Assembly: GCA_003290465.1 (NCBI GenBank)
Contig: CP030759.1
Location: 1,178,001-1,242,000, forward strand
Reading direction: 5' to 3'
DNA length: 64,000 nucleotides
Origin: Candidatus Sumerlaea chitinivorans
GTDB taxonomy: Bacteria; Sumerlaeota; Sumerlaeia; Sumerlaeales; Sumerlaeaceae
This document shows positions 27,676-37,580 of this stretch, one piece after another. The position numbers and the translations under genes are program-made. Below the pieces are notes generated by a model, which was not told the origin of the DNA, ran no database searches, and saw nothing but the letters and a program-made list of their open reading frames with translations. Within the stretch, counting starts at the first letter, position 1. Each line of letters starts with the position of its first letter.

Positions 27676-28900
27676 AGCGCAGCGCCTCAACGGGATCCAG
27701 TCGTGCGGCTTGGCGGGCGGGATAGTACGAGGCCGCAAGGCAAATGGTAAGAGCTGAGAAAACGATGAGGATGTTCCACCATGGATTGATAAGGATCGGA
27801 ATTCGATCTGACAGATAGGCTTCAGAGAGCAGGTCTATTTTTACATGGTATTTCAGTAAATAACACGTCCCGAGCCCGAGCACCGCGCCAATTGCCGTTC
27901 CCACCATTCCAATGAATGTCCCCTGGAAAAGAAAAATCCGCAGAATGGCTTGCTCAGTCGCCCCCATGGATTTGAGAATTCCGATCTCCCGGGTTTTTTC
28001 GATCACCACCATGATGAGAGTCCCGATGATGTTGAAGGCCGCTACGAGGACGATAAGCAGAAGAATGATAAACATTGCCCATTTTTCGAGTACGAGTGCG
28101 TCGAAAAGAACAGGATTTCGCTCTCGCCACGTTGTGACGGTGTAATCGGGTCCAACCGCGGCCTGCACTTTTTTGCGCGCTTCGTCCACCTTCTCGGGAT
28201 CATTTACCACTAAATGGATCCCATCGACCTCATTCGGAGGCACCATGAATAGCGCTCGAGCTGTCTCCAAGCTTGTATATCCAATCATTTCGTCGGCTTC
28301 GGGAAAACCACTTTCGAACGCCCCGCACACAATCGCATTGCGCGCCAAAGCAGCTCCTCCAGTGGGAGTCCGCACAACTTTTGGAGAGAGCACGGTCACT
28401 TTTGTGCCGAGAGGGATGTAGAGCTTTTGAAGAATTTTTTTGCCCAACACGATTTCGCCGGGACCGGGCAGTTTTTTCCCAACGACTTTGTCCATGAGAC
28501 GGGTCACATGCTGTTCCGCCTCCAAATCCACCCCTTGAATAAAAATCGCCGTCTGGCGTGGCTCCTCCCCTTCCCCAGGAACCACTTGGATGAGAGCTTG
28601 GCGCATAATGACGGGCCCCGCCGCTTTTACCTCAGGCACCGAGCGGACGATGGGCAACAGCTTGTCAGGATCCACCGGTGGCGAGTCCGTGGTGGTTCGA
28701 ACAATTTCAATGTGCGCATAGGCACCGATGATTTTCTGGACAAGGTTTGAATCGAATCCCTCCATCACCGCAAGGACCACAATCAATGCGTAGACCCCCA
28801 GGGCGACACCCGCGATCGAGATGATCGTTATGAGTGAGATCAGCGCCTTATGTGTCCCTGAGAATAGATAGCGGCGTGCAATAAACGGCTCGAACCGCAA
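27668..28900 (-). CDS. Lipoprotein-releasing ABC transporter permease (LolC/LolE-type)
   Basis: 410 residues. The N-terminus (FIARRYLFSGTHKALISLITIISIAGVALGVYALIV) is the first membrane helix region of LolC/E. A large periplasmic domain follows, then three C-terminal helices with the FtsX-like EKTREIGILKSMGATEQAILRIFLFQG segment. Only one permease gene is present, so the transporter is likely a homodimer, as in LolF-type or simple Lol systems, unless a second gene lies elsewhere. It is translationally coupled to lolD. Confidence 0.92.
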   Translation of the reverse strand: MRFEPFIARRYLFSGTHKALISLITIISIAGVALGVYALIVVLAVMEGFDSNLVQKIIGAYAHIEIVRTTTDSPPVDPDKLLPIVRSVPEVKAAGPVIMRQALIQVVPGEGEEPRQTAIFIQGVDLEAEQHVTRLMDKVVGKKLPGPGEIVLGKKILQKLYIPLGTKVTVLSPKVVRTPTGGAALARNAIVCGAFESGFPEADEMIGYTSLETARALFMVPPNEVDGIHLVVNDPEKVDEARKKVQAAVGPDYTVTTWRERNPVLFDALVLEKWAMFIILLLIVLVAAFNIIGTLIMVVIEKTREIGILKSMGATEQAILRIFLFQGTFIGMVGTAIGAVLGLGTCYLLKYHVKIDLLSEAYLSDRIPILINPWWNILIVFSALTICLAASYYPARQAARLDPVEALRYE

Positions 28901-29059
28901 CGATCACTCCTCTACTCAGTCATAGTTGCCCACGTAACTCTGTGGGATGATTGTCAGTCGACTCGCCGGTGCAAGTACAAACGCCATGCGTTGCGTCTGA
29001 CAGGTGTCTCAAACAGTGCACTAAGAACCAGTTTCTCATCCAAGTTTAAACTGCATCAG

Positions 29060-29106
29060 AAAAGCTGTGGGGCTCTCCGACCTTTTGTCGGTCAGGAGAG
29101 CCCCAC
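29060..29106 (-). terminator. Terminator after hppA
   Basis: GTGGGGCTCTCC at 29067-29078 and GGAGAGCCCCAC at 29095-29106 form a perfect 12-base stem with an inner GAC/GTC pairing. On the minus strand it is followed by AGCTTTTCTG. It ends the hppA transcript; on the other strand a run of seven T lies 10 bases after the stem, so it may also act on transcripts from the left. Confidence 0.85.
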
Positions 29107-29139
29107 AAGGATCTCGTTTTTTTGCGCGTTGCGTCACGC

Positions 29140-31323
29140 TTAAATGAACAGTGGTGCAAGCACTAAGGTGACGGTGCTTAATAGCTTGATCAGCACGTGC
29201 AAGGAGGGGCCAGCCGTATCCTTGAATGGATCTCCAACGGTGTCGCCGACGACGGCTGCTTTATGGGCATCCGAGCCCTTTCCACCATATTGGCCCGTCT
29301 CGATATACTTCTTGGCATTGTCCCACGCACCGCCACCATTGTTCATGAAGAGTGCCATCAGAATGCCGGCAATCGTGCCGACCATAAGCAAGGCGGCGAC
29401 AGACTGAGGTGCAACCCCTTCTTTCGTGACGAATTTCAGGCCGAAACCCAGCGCCGCGGGCACGACCACGGGGAGAATTCCCGGCAAGACCATTTCTTTC
29501 AAAGCGGCCTTGGTCACGATATCCACGCAGCGAGCGTAATCGGGTTTGTCCTTACCCTCCATAATTCCCGGCTTTTCACGGAATTGCCGCCGCACCTCCT
29601 CGATGACGGACTGCGCGGCTTTACCCACGGAGCGAATCGCAAGCGCGGAGAACAAGAAGACAAGCATAGCGCCGATCGATGCCCCAATGAACACCGGCAC
29701 GTGCCCAAGGTCCACCGTGGTCATAATGGCTTTCCCGGCATGACGTAGATACTCATTCACTTCATCGATGTAGGCTTGGAACAGCAGGAACGCGGCTAAC
29801 GCGGCAGATCCAACCGCATAGCCTTTCGTCAAGGCTTTGGTGGTATTGCCAACTGCGTCGAGGCGGTCGGTCTTTTCGCGAATGCTTTCGGGCTGCTGGC
29901 TCATTTCCACGATTCCGCCCGCGTTGTCCGTGATGGGTCCAAAGGTGTCCATTGCCAAGATGTAGGCGGCAGTGGACAACATGCCCATGGTCGCAATCGC
30001 GGTACCGTACAAACCGGCGGCCGTGGGGCTAATACCCGCTTTGGTCATTCCACCCCAGCCACCGAGGACATGCAGCATCCCCAATTGGCCAAATTTATAG
30101 GCAAGCATCAGGGCCACCGAAATCACAACGATCGGAATGGCCGTGCACTCCATACCAACCGATAAGCCAGAGATGATGGTGGTGGCAGGGCCAGTACGGC
30201 AGGAGTCCGCGATCCATTTCACGGGGCGATACCGATACTCAGTGTAATACTGCGTAATCCACACGAACGCGTAAGAGCATAGGATACCGACGACTCCGGC
30301 GAGGAAGAAGTAAATCTGGCCCTTCAGAAGCAACAGGACAGCAATGTAGAACCCGATAATCCCTAAAATCGTTGTGACGAGGTAGCCGCGGTTGAGGGCC
30401 GACATGGGATCCTCCCATCCACTCTCCTCGCTGCCTTTGACCTTTACCGAAAGCACACCGACGATCGAGGCGATGAGTCCCAAAGCACGCGCAAAGAGCG
30501 GGAACATGATTGCGCCCAAACCAAACACGGGGCCGTTTTCACCTGTGATTTTGTAGAGGGCGATACCGAGAATCATGGCCCCAATGTTCTCCGCAGCGGT
30601 GGATTCGAAAAGGTCTGCGCCACGGCCCGCACAATCGCCAACATTGTCGCCCACGAGGTCAGCGATCACCGCTGGATTTCGAGGATCGTCCTCAGGAATG
30701 CCCGCCTCGACTTTGCCAACAAGATCAGCACCAACGTCGGCAGCCTTCGTGTAGATTCCTCCGCCGAGCTGAGCAAACAGCGCGACGAAGGAGGCGCCAA
30801 AGCCGTAACCTACGATTTGCAAAGGTACGATATCGGGGTTCTTCAATCCGTCAAAAATCCAAAAGAGTAACCCGACACCCAACAGCGACATCGCAACCAC
30901 CATAATACCCGAAACGGCTCCTCCGCGTAGAGCAACTTGGAGGGCAGTATTGAGGTTTTTGGTCGCTGCAGATGCAGTACGAATGTTCGAACGAATGGAA
31001 ATATACATGCCGATGAAACCGGCAAACCCTGAGCAAAATGCACCGAACAGGAAAGAAATAAACGTCCGAATGGCCAGCTGGCTGCCCTTCTCCTTGAAGT
31101 AGAAGGCAAAGAGGATTGCCGCCAAAACCACAGACAGAATCGCAATGGTTTTGTACTGGCGCTTTAGGAACGCTTCCGCGCCCTCTTTAATCGCGTTGGA
31201 GATCACCTGCATGGCGGGTGTCCCCGTGTCTTTGGCCAATACCCATTTCGCCATTGCAAAGGCGACGATGAGTCCGGCAACTGAGATCAGCATCGTAACA
31301 GCGAAGACAAGTTGCGGCGTCAT
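29140..31323 (-). CDS. hppA: Membrane-bound proton-pumping pyrophosphatase, K+-independent type
   Basis: About 727 residues from the ATG at 31323 (AAGGG upstream), with some 16 membrane helices. It hydrolyses pyrophosphate and pumps ions out of the cytoplasm. The pyrophosphate site motifs [23 protein letters not shown] and [15 protein letters not shown] are intact. The segment [20 protein letters not shown] has Lys and Thr at the two positions that, in this family, mark K+-independent proton pumps; K+-dependent and sodium-pumping forms have Ala and Gly there. The enzyme would conserve energy from biosynthetic pyrophosphate. Confidence 0.95.
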   Translation of the reverse strand: MTPQLVFAVTMLISVAGLIVAFAMAKWVLAKDTGTPAMQVISNAIKEGAEAFLKRQYKTIAILSVVLAAILFAFYFKEKGSQLAIRTFISFLFGAFCSGFAGFIGMYISIRSNIRTASAATKNLNTALQVALRGGAVSGIMVVAMSLLGVGLLFWIFDGLKNPDIVPLQIVGYGFGASFVALFAQLGGGIYTKAADVGADLVGKVEAGIPEDDPRNPAVIADLVGDNVGDCAGRGADLFESTAAENIGAMILGIALYKITGENGPVFGLGAIMFPLFARALGLIASIVGVLSVKVKGSEESGWEDPMSALNRGYLVTTILGIIGFYIAVLLLLKGQIYFFLAGVVGILCSYAFVWITQYYTEYRYRPVKWIADSCRTGPATTIISGLSVGMECTAIPIVVISVALMLAYKFGQLGMLHVLGGWGGMTKAGISPTAAGLYGTAIATMGMLSTAAYILAMDTFGPITDNAGGIVEMSQQPESIREKTDRLDAVGNTTKALTKGYAVGSAALAAFLLFQAYIDEVNEYLRHAGKAIMTTVDLGHVPVFIGASIGAMLVFLFSALAIRSVGKAAQSVIEEVRRQFREKPGIMEGKDKPDYARCVDIVTKAALKEMVLPGILPVVVPAALGFGLKFVTKEGVAPQSVAALLMVGTIAGILMALFMNNGGGAWDNAKKYIETGQYGGKGSDAHKAAVVGDTVGDPFKDTAGPSLHVLIKLLSTVTLVLAPLFI

Positions 31324-31730
31324 AGAACCCTTTCCTAAATAAAATTTTGTCGGGAGCCGGAGCCCCCGAGACACTCCTAACACTCACGCGCGCACTTAAC
31401 GTGTCAAGCGAACTCACGCCCCATTAGGCCACAAAGATGCCAAGAGGCTTGCAGCAAAGACACGAAGAAAGCACGACGCTACCGAAAGCCAAACAAACAG
31501 CTTTTTAGTCTATGTATTCAAAAGATGGTCACAGGATAAGTTAAATCGTTCCAATTATTTAGTACAAATAATGTACTCTTTCCGCGCAAACATTGACCCT
31601 GCGGAACTTGTGGGACGCGAGAGAAGTTCATGCTTGCCGCCACAGATCGGTATTATGCGATGGTTTATATGCGCGTCTTAGTTGGCGCCCGGTAAATGAT
31701 TGAGGGGAGGCAAATGCACGAAGTGAATCA
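31324..31730. other. AT-rich intergenic region upstream of hppA
   Basis: About 400 bases, more AT-rich than the surroundings in its middle. TTATTT and AAATAA at 31555-31571 form an inverted repeat with a 5-base spacer, which could be a regulator-binding site for hppA. No coding frame is convincing; a 24-residue plus-strand frame at 31714-31785 has a strong GAGGGGAGG before its ATG but runs through the terminator hairpin. Confidence 0.4.
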
Positions 31731-31780
31731 ACAAAAAGGCCTTGTCGGGTTGAGCCCAAAAGGGGGACTCAACCCGACAG
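31731..31780 (-). terminator. Terminator after the UshA-like gene
   Basis: On the minus strand CTGTCGGGTTGAG pairs with CTCAACCCGACAAG (13 pairs) over a short loop, followed by GGCCTTTTTGTT. It lies about 33 bases after the stop at 31813. Confidence 0.88.
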
Positions 31781-31812
31781 GCTGAACGGAAATCTGCAAA
31801 CTTAGCTATGAG

Positions 31813-33186
31813 CTATTGTTTGCTACGGAAAGCGCCGATGAACGCATCCAGTTCACTACGGAACTTGGTTAGGTAGGGGGTAAAGTCGGGATCCTGCGGC
31901 ACAAACATTTCAATCTCTATAAGCTTTGGGGCAATGCTGACAATCTTGCCATCTTCGACTTCCACGATCGCGTGACCGATTTGCCGTCCTTCGAAGCCTC
32001 CCGTGAGGACCCACGTGTTGCCAACGCGTTGGGCGTTGTTCATGTAGTAGTCCTTCGCCTTGCCGGCAGTAAACTCTCCGCACACCACGATGGCAATGCT
32101 CTTAGCGGTATCGCCTAACTTTTCAAGCAGCGCGGGGACATCCTCGCGCGTGTAGTACGCCAAAAGAATGATGAGGTCGCTTTCTTTTTTGGCCTTTGGC
32201 AGCGTTTCCTTGAGCGCAGCCACTGGATCGGTGATCTCATAATCAGGCTGCGGAGCAGTGGGAATGCGACCGTCCACTGGCTTCGTGACCCCAACAATCG
32301 CTACACTCACTTTCTTGCCGTTCATGAGCTTGAGCTTACTTACGCGATACGCTGGAAACGCTAACTTCCCGTTTTGGGTGCGGACGTTTGCCGAAACAAA
32401 TGGCAACGAAAAGCTCGTTTGGAGATCCTGTAGAAAATTGAGCCCACTGCTGAGGTCGGTAGTACCGACATTTACCGCATCAACTTGCATTTTTGCTAAA
32501 GCTTCTGCTATGTAACGAACCCCGATTTTGCTCGGCTCATTTGCGGGCACCCGCAAATAGCCCCCAGCGTCTACCTTGAGCTGCGGCTGGCCCCCTTCGG
32601 CAATAAGTTTGGCGATTTTAGCTTCGCGATCAATGCCACCGAGGGGATGAGCTGGGCAAGAGCAGGGCTCGAGGCTTGAACGACGATTGCTGGAGTGCAG
32701 CAACGAGAAGGCGCGTTCCATAGACTGCGGGGCACTCGTGGGGCGCAGATGGGCCAGCAAAACCTCCATGCTCACGGTCGTCGGCCGGGCTGCAAATTGG
32801 GTGGGTTTGCGTTGAGAGGCCTGCCGTGCCCTCATCTGTGCAAGCGTCTCTGAAGAAATGCTGGTTTGTCGGGGGCGCGTCGTCAAGCCAGCCCGACGCC
32901 GCATTTCCATTATCTCGGTCGTGCTAAAGGTTCGCCGTACCAGTGGTGGGGTGGACATCCGACGTGCTGGTCGCGCAACCAGTGGACCACTCGTTGCGCG
33001 TCCCGCTTTCAAGGGCGCCTCGAGACGCTTTTCTTGCCCCAACAAAGGGTTTGGGGTTTCCGAAACAGCTGCCGTGCCAGCTACTTGGGCGAGGGCGCCT
33101 CCGACGCAGAAGAGCACGAAAACACCCATGAACCATGCCCCCACTCGGCGAGCAGGTTTGTCAGCCAATTTCCAACGTCCCAACAT
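31813..33186 (-). CDS. Exported UshA/5'-nucleotidase-like protein with altered metal site
   Basis: About 457 residues from the second of two ATGs that follow AAGGAGG (33189 or 33186). A hydrophobic signal (WFMGVFVLFCVGGALA) is followed by a Pro/Arg/Thr-rich stretch. The body resembles calcineurin-like 5'-nucleotidases: LKVDAGGYL at the usual DAGD position, LPFVSANV, and a C-terminal VLTGGFEGRQIGHAIVEV. The first DxH metal-binding motif is not seen; instead there is EPCSCPAHPLGGIDREAKI, like the cysteine-rich UshA-like (seleno)protein group. Enzymatic activity on nucleotides is therefore doubtful. Confidence 0.72.
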   Translation of the reverse strand: MLGRWKLADKPARRVGAWFMGVFVLFCVGGALAQVAGTAAVSETPNPLLGQEKRLEAPLKAGRATSGPLVARPARRMSTPPLVRRTFSTTEIMEMRRRAGLTTRPRQTSISSETLAQMRARQASQRKPTQFAARPTTVSMEVLLAHLRPTSAPQSMERAFSLLHSSNRRSSLEPCSCPAHPLGGIDREAKIAKLIAEGGQPQLKVDAGGYLRVPANEPSKIGVRYIAEALAKMQVDAVNVGTTDLSSGLNFLQDLQTSFSLPFVSANVRTQNGKLAFPAYRVSKLKLMNGKKVSVAIVGVTKPVDGRIPTAPQPDYEITDPVAALKETLPKAKKESDLIILLAYYTREDVPALLEKLGDTAKSIAIVVCGEFTAGKAKDYYMNNAQRVGNTWVLTGGFEGRQIGHAIVEVEDGKIVSIAPKLIEIEMFVPQDPDFTPYLTKFRSELDAFIGAFRSKQ

Positions 33187-33304
33187 CATTATCCTCCTTG
33201 AAAACACTCAGCTCTGGGAATGGTGATTATGCACAGCCTACCAGCTATTCCACCTGCGTCTACCCGTGGGCAGTTTTCTGTCTAAGCGACGGGGCCTCCA
33301 AACG

Positions 33305-34900
33305 TCACTGGGCATTTTTCCCCAACGACTCTCGGATGCTATTGGCCCAACGCCGCACCTCGTCCGCTCGGCTCCCCCCAACTTGTAGGTACCGCTCGTA
33401 GTATTTCAACGCTTGTTGCTTATCCTGGAGATGATCATCGTAGATGATGCCGAGGTTCAGTAGGGCTTTTTCATAGTTTGGGTCGAGCTCGAGAACTTTT
33501 TTGAACTGCTCAGCGGCTTTCGCATATTCGCCCTTTTCCATGTAAACAACCCCCAAGTTGTTGCGAGCGAATTTGTGTTTAGGATCGAGCTCCAAAGCTC
33601 TGCGAAATGCACCAATCGCGAGGTCGAGGCGGCGCAATTCTCGATACACATTGCCACGCCGGTAGTAAATTTGCGGCTCATTAGGATTTTGAGCGATGGC
33701 ACGATCAAATTGCGCCTCAGCCGCGTCCAGCTCACCTGCACGAGCTAAGGCCTCTGCAAGTAAGGCTCGCGTCTCCACATCATTTGGATTCAGTCGCAAA
33801 GCCTGCTCATATTCGTTTGCAGCCTCGACCCAACGCTCCGACTTGCGATAAGAATCGGCCTTCTCCCGGTGAAAAGCGAATGTTCCAAGAGCCACCTTCT
33901 CGCGATTACCGTAACCTATGGATCCTCGCTCCGCCCGACTTTCTTCGCTAAAAGCGACCCGGTTCACTTCTTCTGCCGTCGGCCGCCCGCCTTCAGTGGG
34001 CCCAGGACCTTTCCCACCTTCAGAAACGCGTTCTGGGGCATGATCCCGTATCTCAATATCCTGACCTTCTTCTTGATTCCCCATCGCTGGCTTCCGCGCC
34101 TCGAATCCCCTCTTAGCTCCTGATGGCTTTGAGCCCGCACCCGTCTGCGCCTGAGCGCTCTTCCCGCGCTTATCCTGCGGTTGTTCGGCGTTCACGATTT
34201 CACGAGCAGGAACCTCATGAACGATTTCGACCGGCTGCTGAGGGATGACCTGGTCGCGCACTCCTCCGACAGGGATCGCATTCTGGGGGCTACGGGGAAT
34301 AGGTGGGGAAAAAGCTTCACTGCTGACTTTTGGCGGCTTTGGCAAAAGGAGTCCGACCCGACCAATGAGAGGCCGAGGTTCTGGGGTCGCATCGTCAGGT
34401 GCGACTTCGGGCTTGCGAAGGGATTGGATGGTCTCGACTTCCGACTGAAGCGCGTCGACGTTGGTGCGGGCAGACTCCTCGCCTTCCTCACTCGAGGCCC
34501 CATGCGCTGAACGTCGGCGACTCGCCTGACTGCGGACACCAAGTTTGGCCAACTCCGCCTTTGCGAGTTCATACTCAGGATTGAGCTCGAGGGCTTTCTC
34601 AAAAGCTTCCCGAGCTTCGTCCTTACGCCCTAACCGGGCATAGATCCGTCCCAACTCGCAATAGGCTGCCGGCGAGGGTGCGAGGCTCACGGATTTTTGA
34701 ACCGCCTCGGCAGCTTGTTCGAGCTGCCCGTTGCTTGCGAGAGCCTTGCCATGAGCAAGGTACTCGATCGCCTGACGACGCCCTTCAAGCGGTCGCGCAG
34801 CCGGTCCTGCATTCACGACTCCGGCGAATAGTGCCAATCCAGCCACGAAAAGTGTGATTCTGCTCGCCATTTCCTGTGTCCACATTCGTTTTTGTATCAT
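33305..34900 (-). CDS. Exported TPR-repeat protein
   Basis: 531 residues; the ATG follows GAGGGAAG. Signal peptide at about 11-31. Two to three TPRs lie at about 43-118 (AAYCELGRIYARLGRKDEAREAFEKALELNPEYELAKAEL type), then a 220-residue charged Gly/Gln/Glu-rich linker, then at least five more TPRs at about 345-520 (EPQIYYRRGNVYRELRRLD, KFARNNLGVVYMEKGEY, YEKALLNLGIIYDD). TPRs bind other proteins, so this is probably a periplasmic scaffold. It ends about 60 bases before the next gene region. Confidence 0.86.
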   Translation of the reverse strand: MIQKRMWTQEMASRITLFVAGLALFAGVVNAGPAARPLEGRRQAIEYLAHGKALASNGQLEQAAEAVQKSVSLAPSPAAYCELGRIYARLGRKDEAREAFEKALELNPEYELAKAELAKLGVRSQASRRRSAHGASSEEGEESARTNVDALQSEVETIQSLRKPEVAPDDATPEPRPLIGRVGLLLPKPPKVSSEAFSPPIPRSPQNAIPVGGVRDQVIPQQPVEIVHEVPAREIVNAEQPQDKRGKSAQAQTGAGSKPSGAKRGFEARKPAMGNQEEGQDIEIRDHAPERVSEGGKGPGPTEGGRPTAEEVNRVAFSEESRAERGSIGYGNREKVALGTFAFHREKADSYRKSERWVEAANEYEQALRLNPNDVETRALLAEALARAGELDAAEAQFDRAIAQNPNEPQIYYRRGNVYRELRRLDLAIGAFRRALELDPKHKFARNNLGVVYMEKGEYAKAAEQFKKVLELDPNYEKALLNLGIIYDDHLQDKQQALKYYERYLQVGGSRADEVRRWANSIRESLGKNAQ

Positions 34901-34960
34901 TCTTCCCTCGAGGAAGGGGAATTTTAGCTGTTCTGGGGCAGCTTAAGCTCGGCAGCCGGT

Positions 34961-35644
34961 TTAGTACGAGTACGCTTCATCCTCAAACACAAGCTTGCCA
35001 TTCGCGAAACTAAAAACCATTTCCTTGGCTGACTTGAAAGGTGAACGATAAAGCCAAGTTTCGCGCCGAATGTTCGGCGCAATCGTTGTCGCAATTACTT
35101 CGCTTGGGAGGCCATAAACCAAGATGGTTCGCTCCTGATCTGTGAGCGGACCTTCGTAAACCATGGTGCGGTCCACAAATTGAAATAGGTGATTCAGCCG
35201 ATGATAAACCCATTCCACGACCAGTTCGCCGCGAGTGGATTTATAGGGTCCTCGGAGGTAGTCCGGCTGTCCCCACTCGCGAAGGATTGCTTTCTGCTCT
35301 TCGGATAGGACTTCGTCAGGTTGGCGTTTGAGGCGCTTCCCTCGCATTACATGTTCCACCCCGTGAACGTTCTCATAGTAAGGATACTTACGAAAATGAA
35401 GAACGTTATGGGTGTTTTGGGCTGGATAGCGCTTCGTGAGGATGGGGCGGCCATCTTCGGTAAAGTCGTACTTGGGGCGTGGCGGACAGACCTGATTCGG
35501 CTGATAGCGACTTGGCTGCTCTCCGGATTTCCCCGTGTTAAAAAACGGGAACGAGAACAGCGGCTTTTGGGCATAAGTTGGCGAAGCCATCAAGATCGGA
35601 ATAGCAAGGAAAAGAAGACTCCTACTCAGCCACTTGTTGCGCAT
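34961..35644 (-). CDS. Exported protein with GWxTD-like repeats, function unknown
   Basis: 227 residues with a signal peptide (LLFLAIPILMASPTYA) and GAGGTG 7 bases before the ATG. Two similar segments occur: LREWGQPDYLRGP with EWVYHRLNHLFQFVD, and LVYGLPSEVI with ETWLYRSPFKSAKEMVFSFANG. These resemble the small GWxTD or SmpA-like repeats seen in exported proteins of several phyla. No enzyme motif is visible. It lies upstream of the TPR gene, 60 bases away, and the two are probably co-transcribed. Confidence 0.66.
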   Translation of the reverse strand: MRNKWLSRSLLFLAIPILMASPTYAQKPLFSFPFFNTGKSGEQPSRYQPNQVCPPRPKYDFTEDGRPILTKRYPAQNTHNVLHFRKYPYYENVHGVEHVMRGKRLKRQPDEVLSEEQKAILREWGQPDYLRGPYKSTRGELVVEWVYHRLNHLFQFVDRTMVYEGPLTDQERTILVYGLPSEVIATTIAPNIRRETWLYRSPFKSAKEMVFSFANGKLVFEDEAYSY

Positions 35645-35940
35645 CCGTTAGCACCTCAATTCTTGACCACTTCAGTTATGGCACCCAGCCACGTAAGCCA
35701 AACTGCTGCGCCGTGTCCACCGAGCGCCGTATTTTCTGTATTATTCACACTGATCTGATTGCTGTAAGCAAGCAAGATCTGCGCCCAAACATTCTGCACT
35801 TGTTGGCTGCGCAGTGTGCGAATTTGCTGTACAAAGGGATTGAAGAGGGGGCGTAGTAAACGCGATTCTGCGTTTGCGGTTGGGATTTTTCCCCCAAAAT
35901 CATGAAGTTAGTAATCCGTCGAAGGGAAATCGGTGCTCAA

Positions 35941-36378
35941 ATGAAAAAACTGGTTTTGACGATTATTGGATCATTCGTCGTGACGGTCGCTTTCGCAGGG
36001 GGAGAACTCCCGCGTGGTGCGGCCGCACCTGAGCCGGTCCGTGTGTTCAAGCCGCGAGACGAACAGAAGCGGCTTGGCCCGCCTGCGGGTGATCAAACCG
36101 TTTGTCGTGAGGCACCGTTGCCTGCTCCGTACCGGCCGATTGGGTGGGGTAAGAAACTCCATGAGAAGTATGGCCCGACGTACTATTACCCGTCTGAGCG
36201 CGCCTATGAGGGACTGAACCCTACGTATTATCCGTTTTTCCATCCGCGCTTGTGGCCGAACTACAAAGCCCCAGCGCAATATCCCCGCAACCATTTCTGC
36301 GGCAGTAGCCGAAGCGGCTGGTATTGGGATGAGTACGACGACTGGGTGCGGGGCGGCCGTTACGAAGAGCGCCAGTAA
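35941..36378 (+). CDS. Small exported Tyr/Pro-rich protein, function unknown
   Basis: 145 residues from the ATG at 35941 (GAAGGGA upstream; an earlier ATG at 35902 adds 13 residues). A signal peptide (KKLVLTIIGSFVVTVAFAG) is followed by a basic, Pro-rich segment and a Tyr/Pro/Trp-rich C-terminus (GPTYYYPSERAYEGLNPTYY, HPRLWPNYKAPAQYP). Two cysteines are present. I recognise no family. Confidence 0.6.
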   Translation: MKKLVLTIIGSFVVTVAFAGGELPRGAAAPEPVRVFKPRDEQKRLGPPAGDQTVCREAPLPAPYRPIGWGKKLHEKYGPTYYYPSERAYEGLNPTYYPFFHPRLWPNYKAPAQYPRNHFCGSSRSGWYWDEYDDWVRGGRYEERQ

Positions 36379-36696
36379 GACATAGGCAAAAATTGCACAG
36401 TTCGGGGCGAAAACGTTCGCGTAGGGAACATTTTTAGGACCAAATTTGTCCAATATCTGGACTCACTCAGTGAATATCTCTTCCGGCCGAGCCGATGCGG
36501 GACAGCAGCATAAGTTTAGGAACTTCAACAAGATTTGTGCGGATGGATGGTTTGAAGAAGGATAGAATCGACCACTCCGTTCTGCCACCTGAGCAAACGG
36601 AACAAACTTTGCTCCACTTGCAACGAACGATTGAACAGTCTTTGAGCTTGAATTTGGTACAGTGAATCGGAAGCATTTCTTCAGAAAGTGGGAAAA
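36379..36696. other. Intergenic region before the sigma factor gene
   Basis: 318 bases with the promoter of the sigma factor somewhere in its right part. A GTTC...GAAC stem near 36399-36431 followed by ATTTTT could be a weak terminator of the small secreted-protein gene. Nothing else recognised. Confidence 0.35.
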
Positions 36697-37512
36697 ATGG
36701 TGAGTACAATATCCACAAGGCGAAGAACCCATTCCAAAGCGCAGAAGCGTTTACGGGGTAAGACCTTGTCACGCGTAGCCGAACCCCTCGATCTGCACGA
36801 TGAGGTGGTGGAGAGCGAGCCAGAGCAGCGTGCTTTGCTTCCACGGGAGGAACCAGAAACAGTGCTGGAGAACGACTTCGAAAACCAAGAGAATCTCCTT
36901 ATTGAAGAGCCTACCCCGAGCGAGGAAGAACAGCGCTTCCTCACGGCGGAAGAAGAAAGGGAGATTATACGCCGAGTCCAGCAAGGCGACCGTGCGGCTT
37001 TCGAACAGCTGGTCGCTGCCTATGAACAGAAAGCCTATTACACGGCACTGCAGTTTGTGAACAATCCAGAGGATGCGAAGGATTTGTCCCAAGACTGCTT
37101 CGTCAAGGCGTACAAAGCAATCAAGACGTTCGATATTAACTCTCCATTCTTCCCGTGGTTTTACAAAATCATCAAGAATCACTGCCTGAACTTCCTAAAG
37201 AAAAACCAACGGGTGCGTAGCGACTATATGTCGCAAATGGAGGAGGACAACCATCAGCAATTTGAAGACTCGCGCCAGCCAACGCCGAGTGACTGGTTCG
37301 TCAACGATGACGTTCGACACAAGCTGTGGCAGGCCATCGAGCGGCTCAAACCCGATTTCCGCGAAATCATCGTGATGAAGCACTTCCACAACCTCTCCTA
37401 TAAGGAGATTGCGGAAGCACTCCAGATTCCAATCGGAACGGTGATGAGTCGTCTGTTCAATGCGCGTCAGGAACTGCGGGAGAAATACGAAGAAGTTTTG
37501 AAAGGCAAATAG
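36697..37512 (+). CDS. ECF-type sigma-70 family RNA polymerase sigma factor
   Basis: 271 residues from the ATG at 36697; a GTG three codons earlier is possible. The first 85 residues are an acidic, Glu-rich extension unlike most ECF factors. Region 2 follows (EEREIIRRVQQGDRAAFEQLV, NPEDAKDLSQDCFVKAYKAI, FPWFYKIIKNHCLNFLKK) and region 4 is KPDFREIIVMKHFHNLSYKEIAEAL with IPIGTVMSRLFNARQEL as the recognition helix. It directs RNA polymerase to a set of promoters. No anti-sigma gene follows; a terminator does. The N-terminal extension may be the regulatory part. Confidence 0.92.
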   Translation: MVSTISTRRRTHSKAQKRLRGKTLSRVAEPLDLHDEVVESEPEQRALLPREEPETVLENDFENQENLLIEEPTPSEEEQRFLTAEEEREIIRRVQQGDRAAFEQLVAAYEQKAYYTALQFVNNPEDAKDLSQDCFVKAYKAIKTFDINSPFFPWFYKIIKNHCLNFLKKNQRVRSDYMSQMEEDNHQQFEDSRQPTPSDWFVNDDVRHKLWQAIERLKPDFREIIVMKHFHNLSYKEIAEALQIPIGTVMSRLFNARQELREKYEEVLKGK

Positions 37513-37540
37513 GCGCCCATTTCAAGCAAGCGAAAGACTT

Positions 37541-37580
37541 AGCCCCGTCGCCGGGAAAAGCGACGGGGCTCTTTCTTATT
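37541..37580 (+). terminator. Terminator after the sigma factor gene
   Basis: AGCCCCGTCG and CGACGGGGCT form a 10-base perfect stem with a 10-base loop, followed by CTTTCTTATT. It lies 29 bases after the sigma factor stop. Confidence 0.85.
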
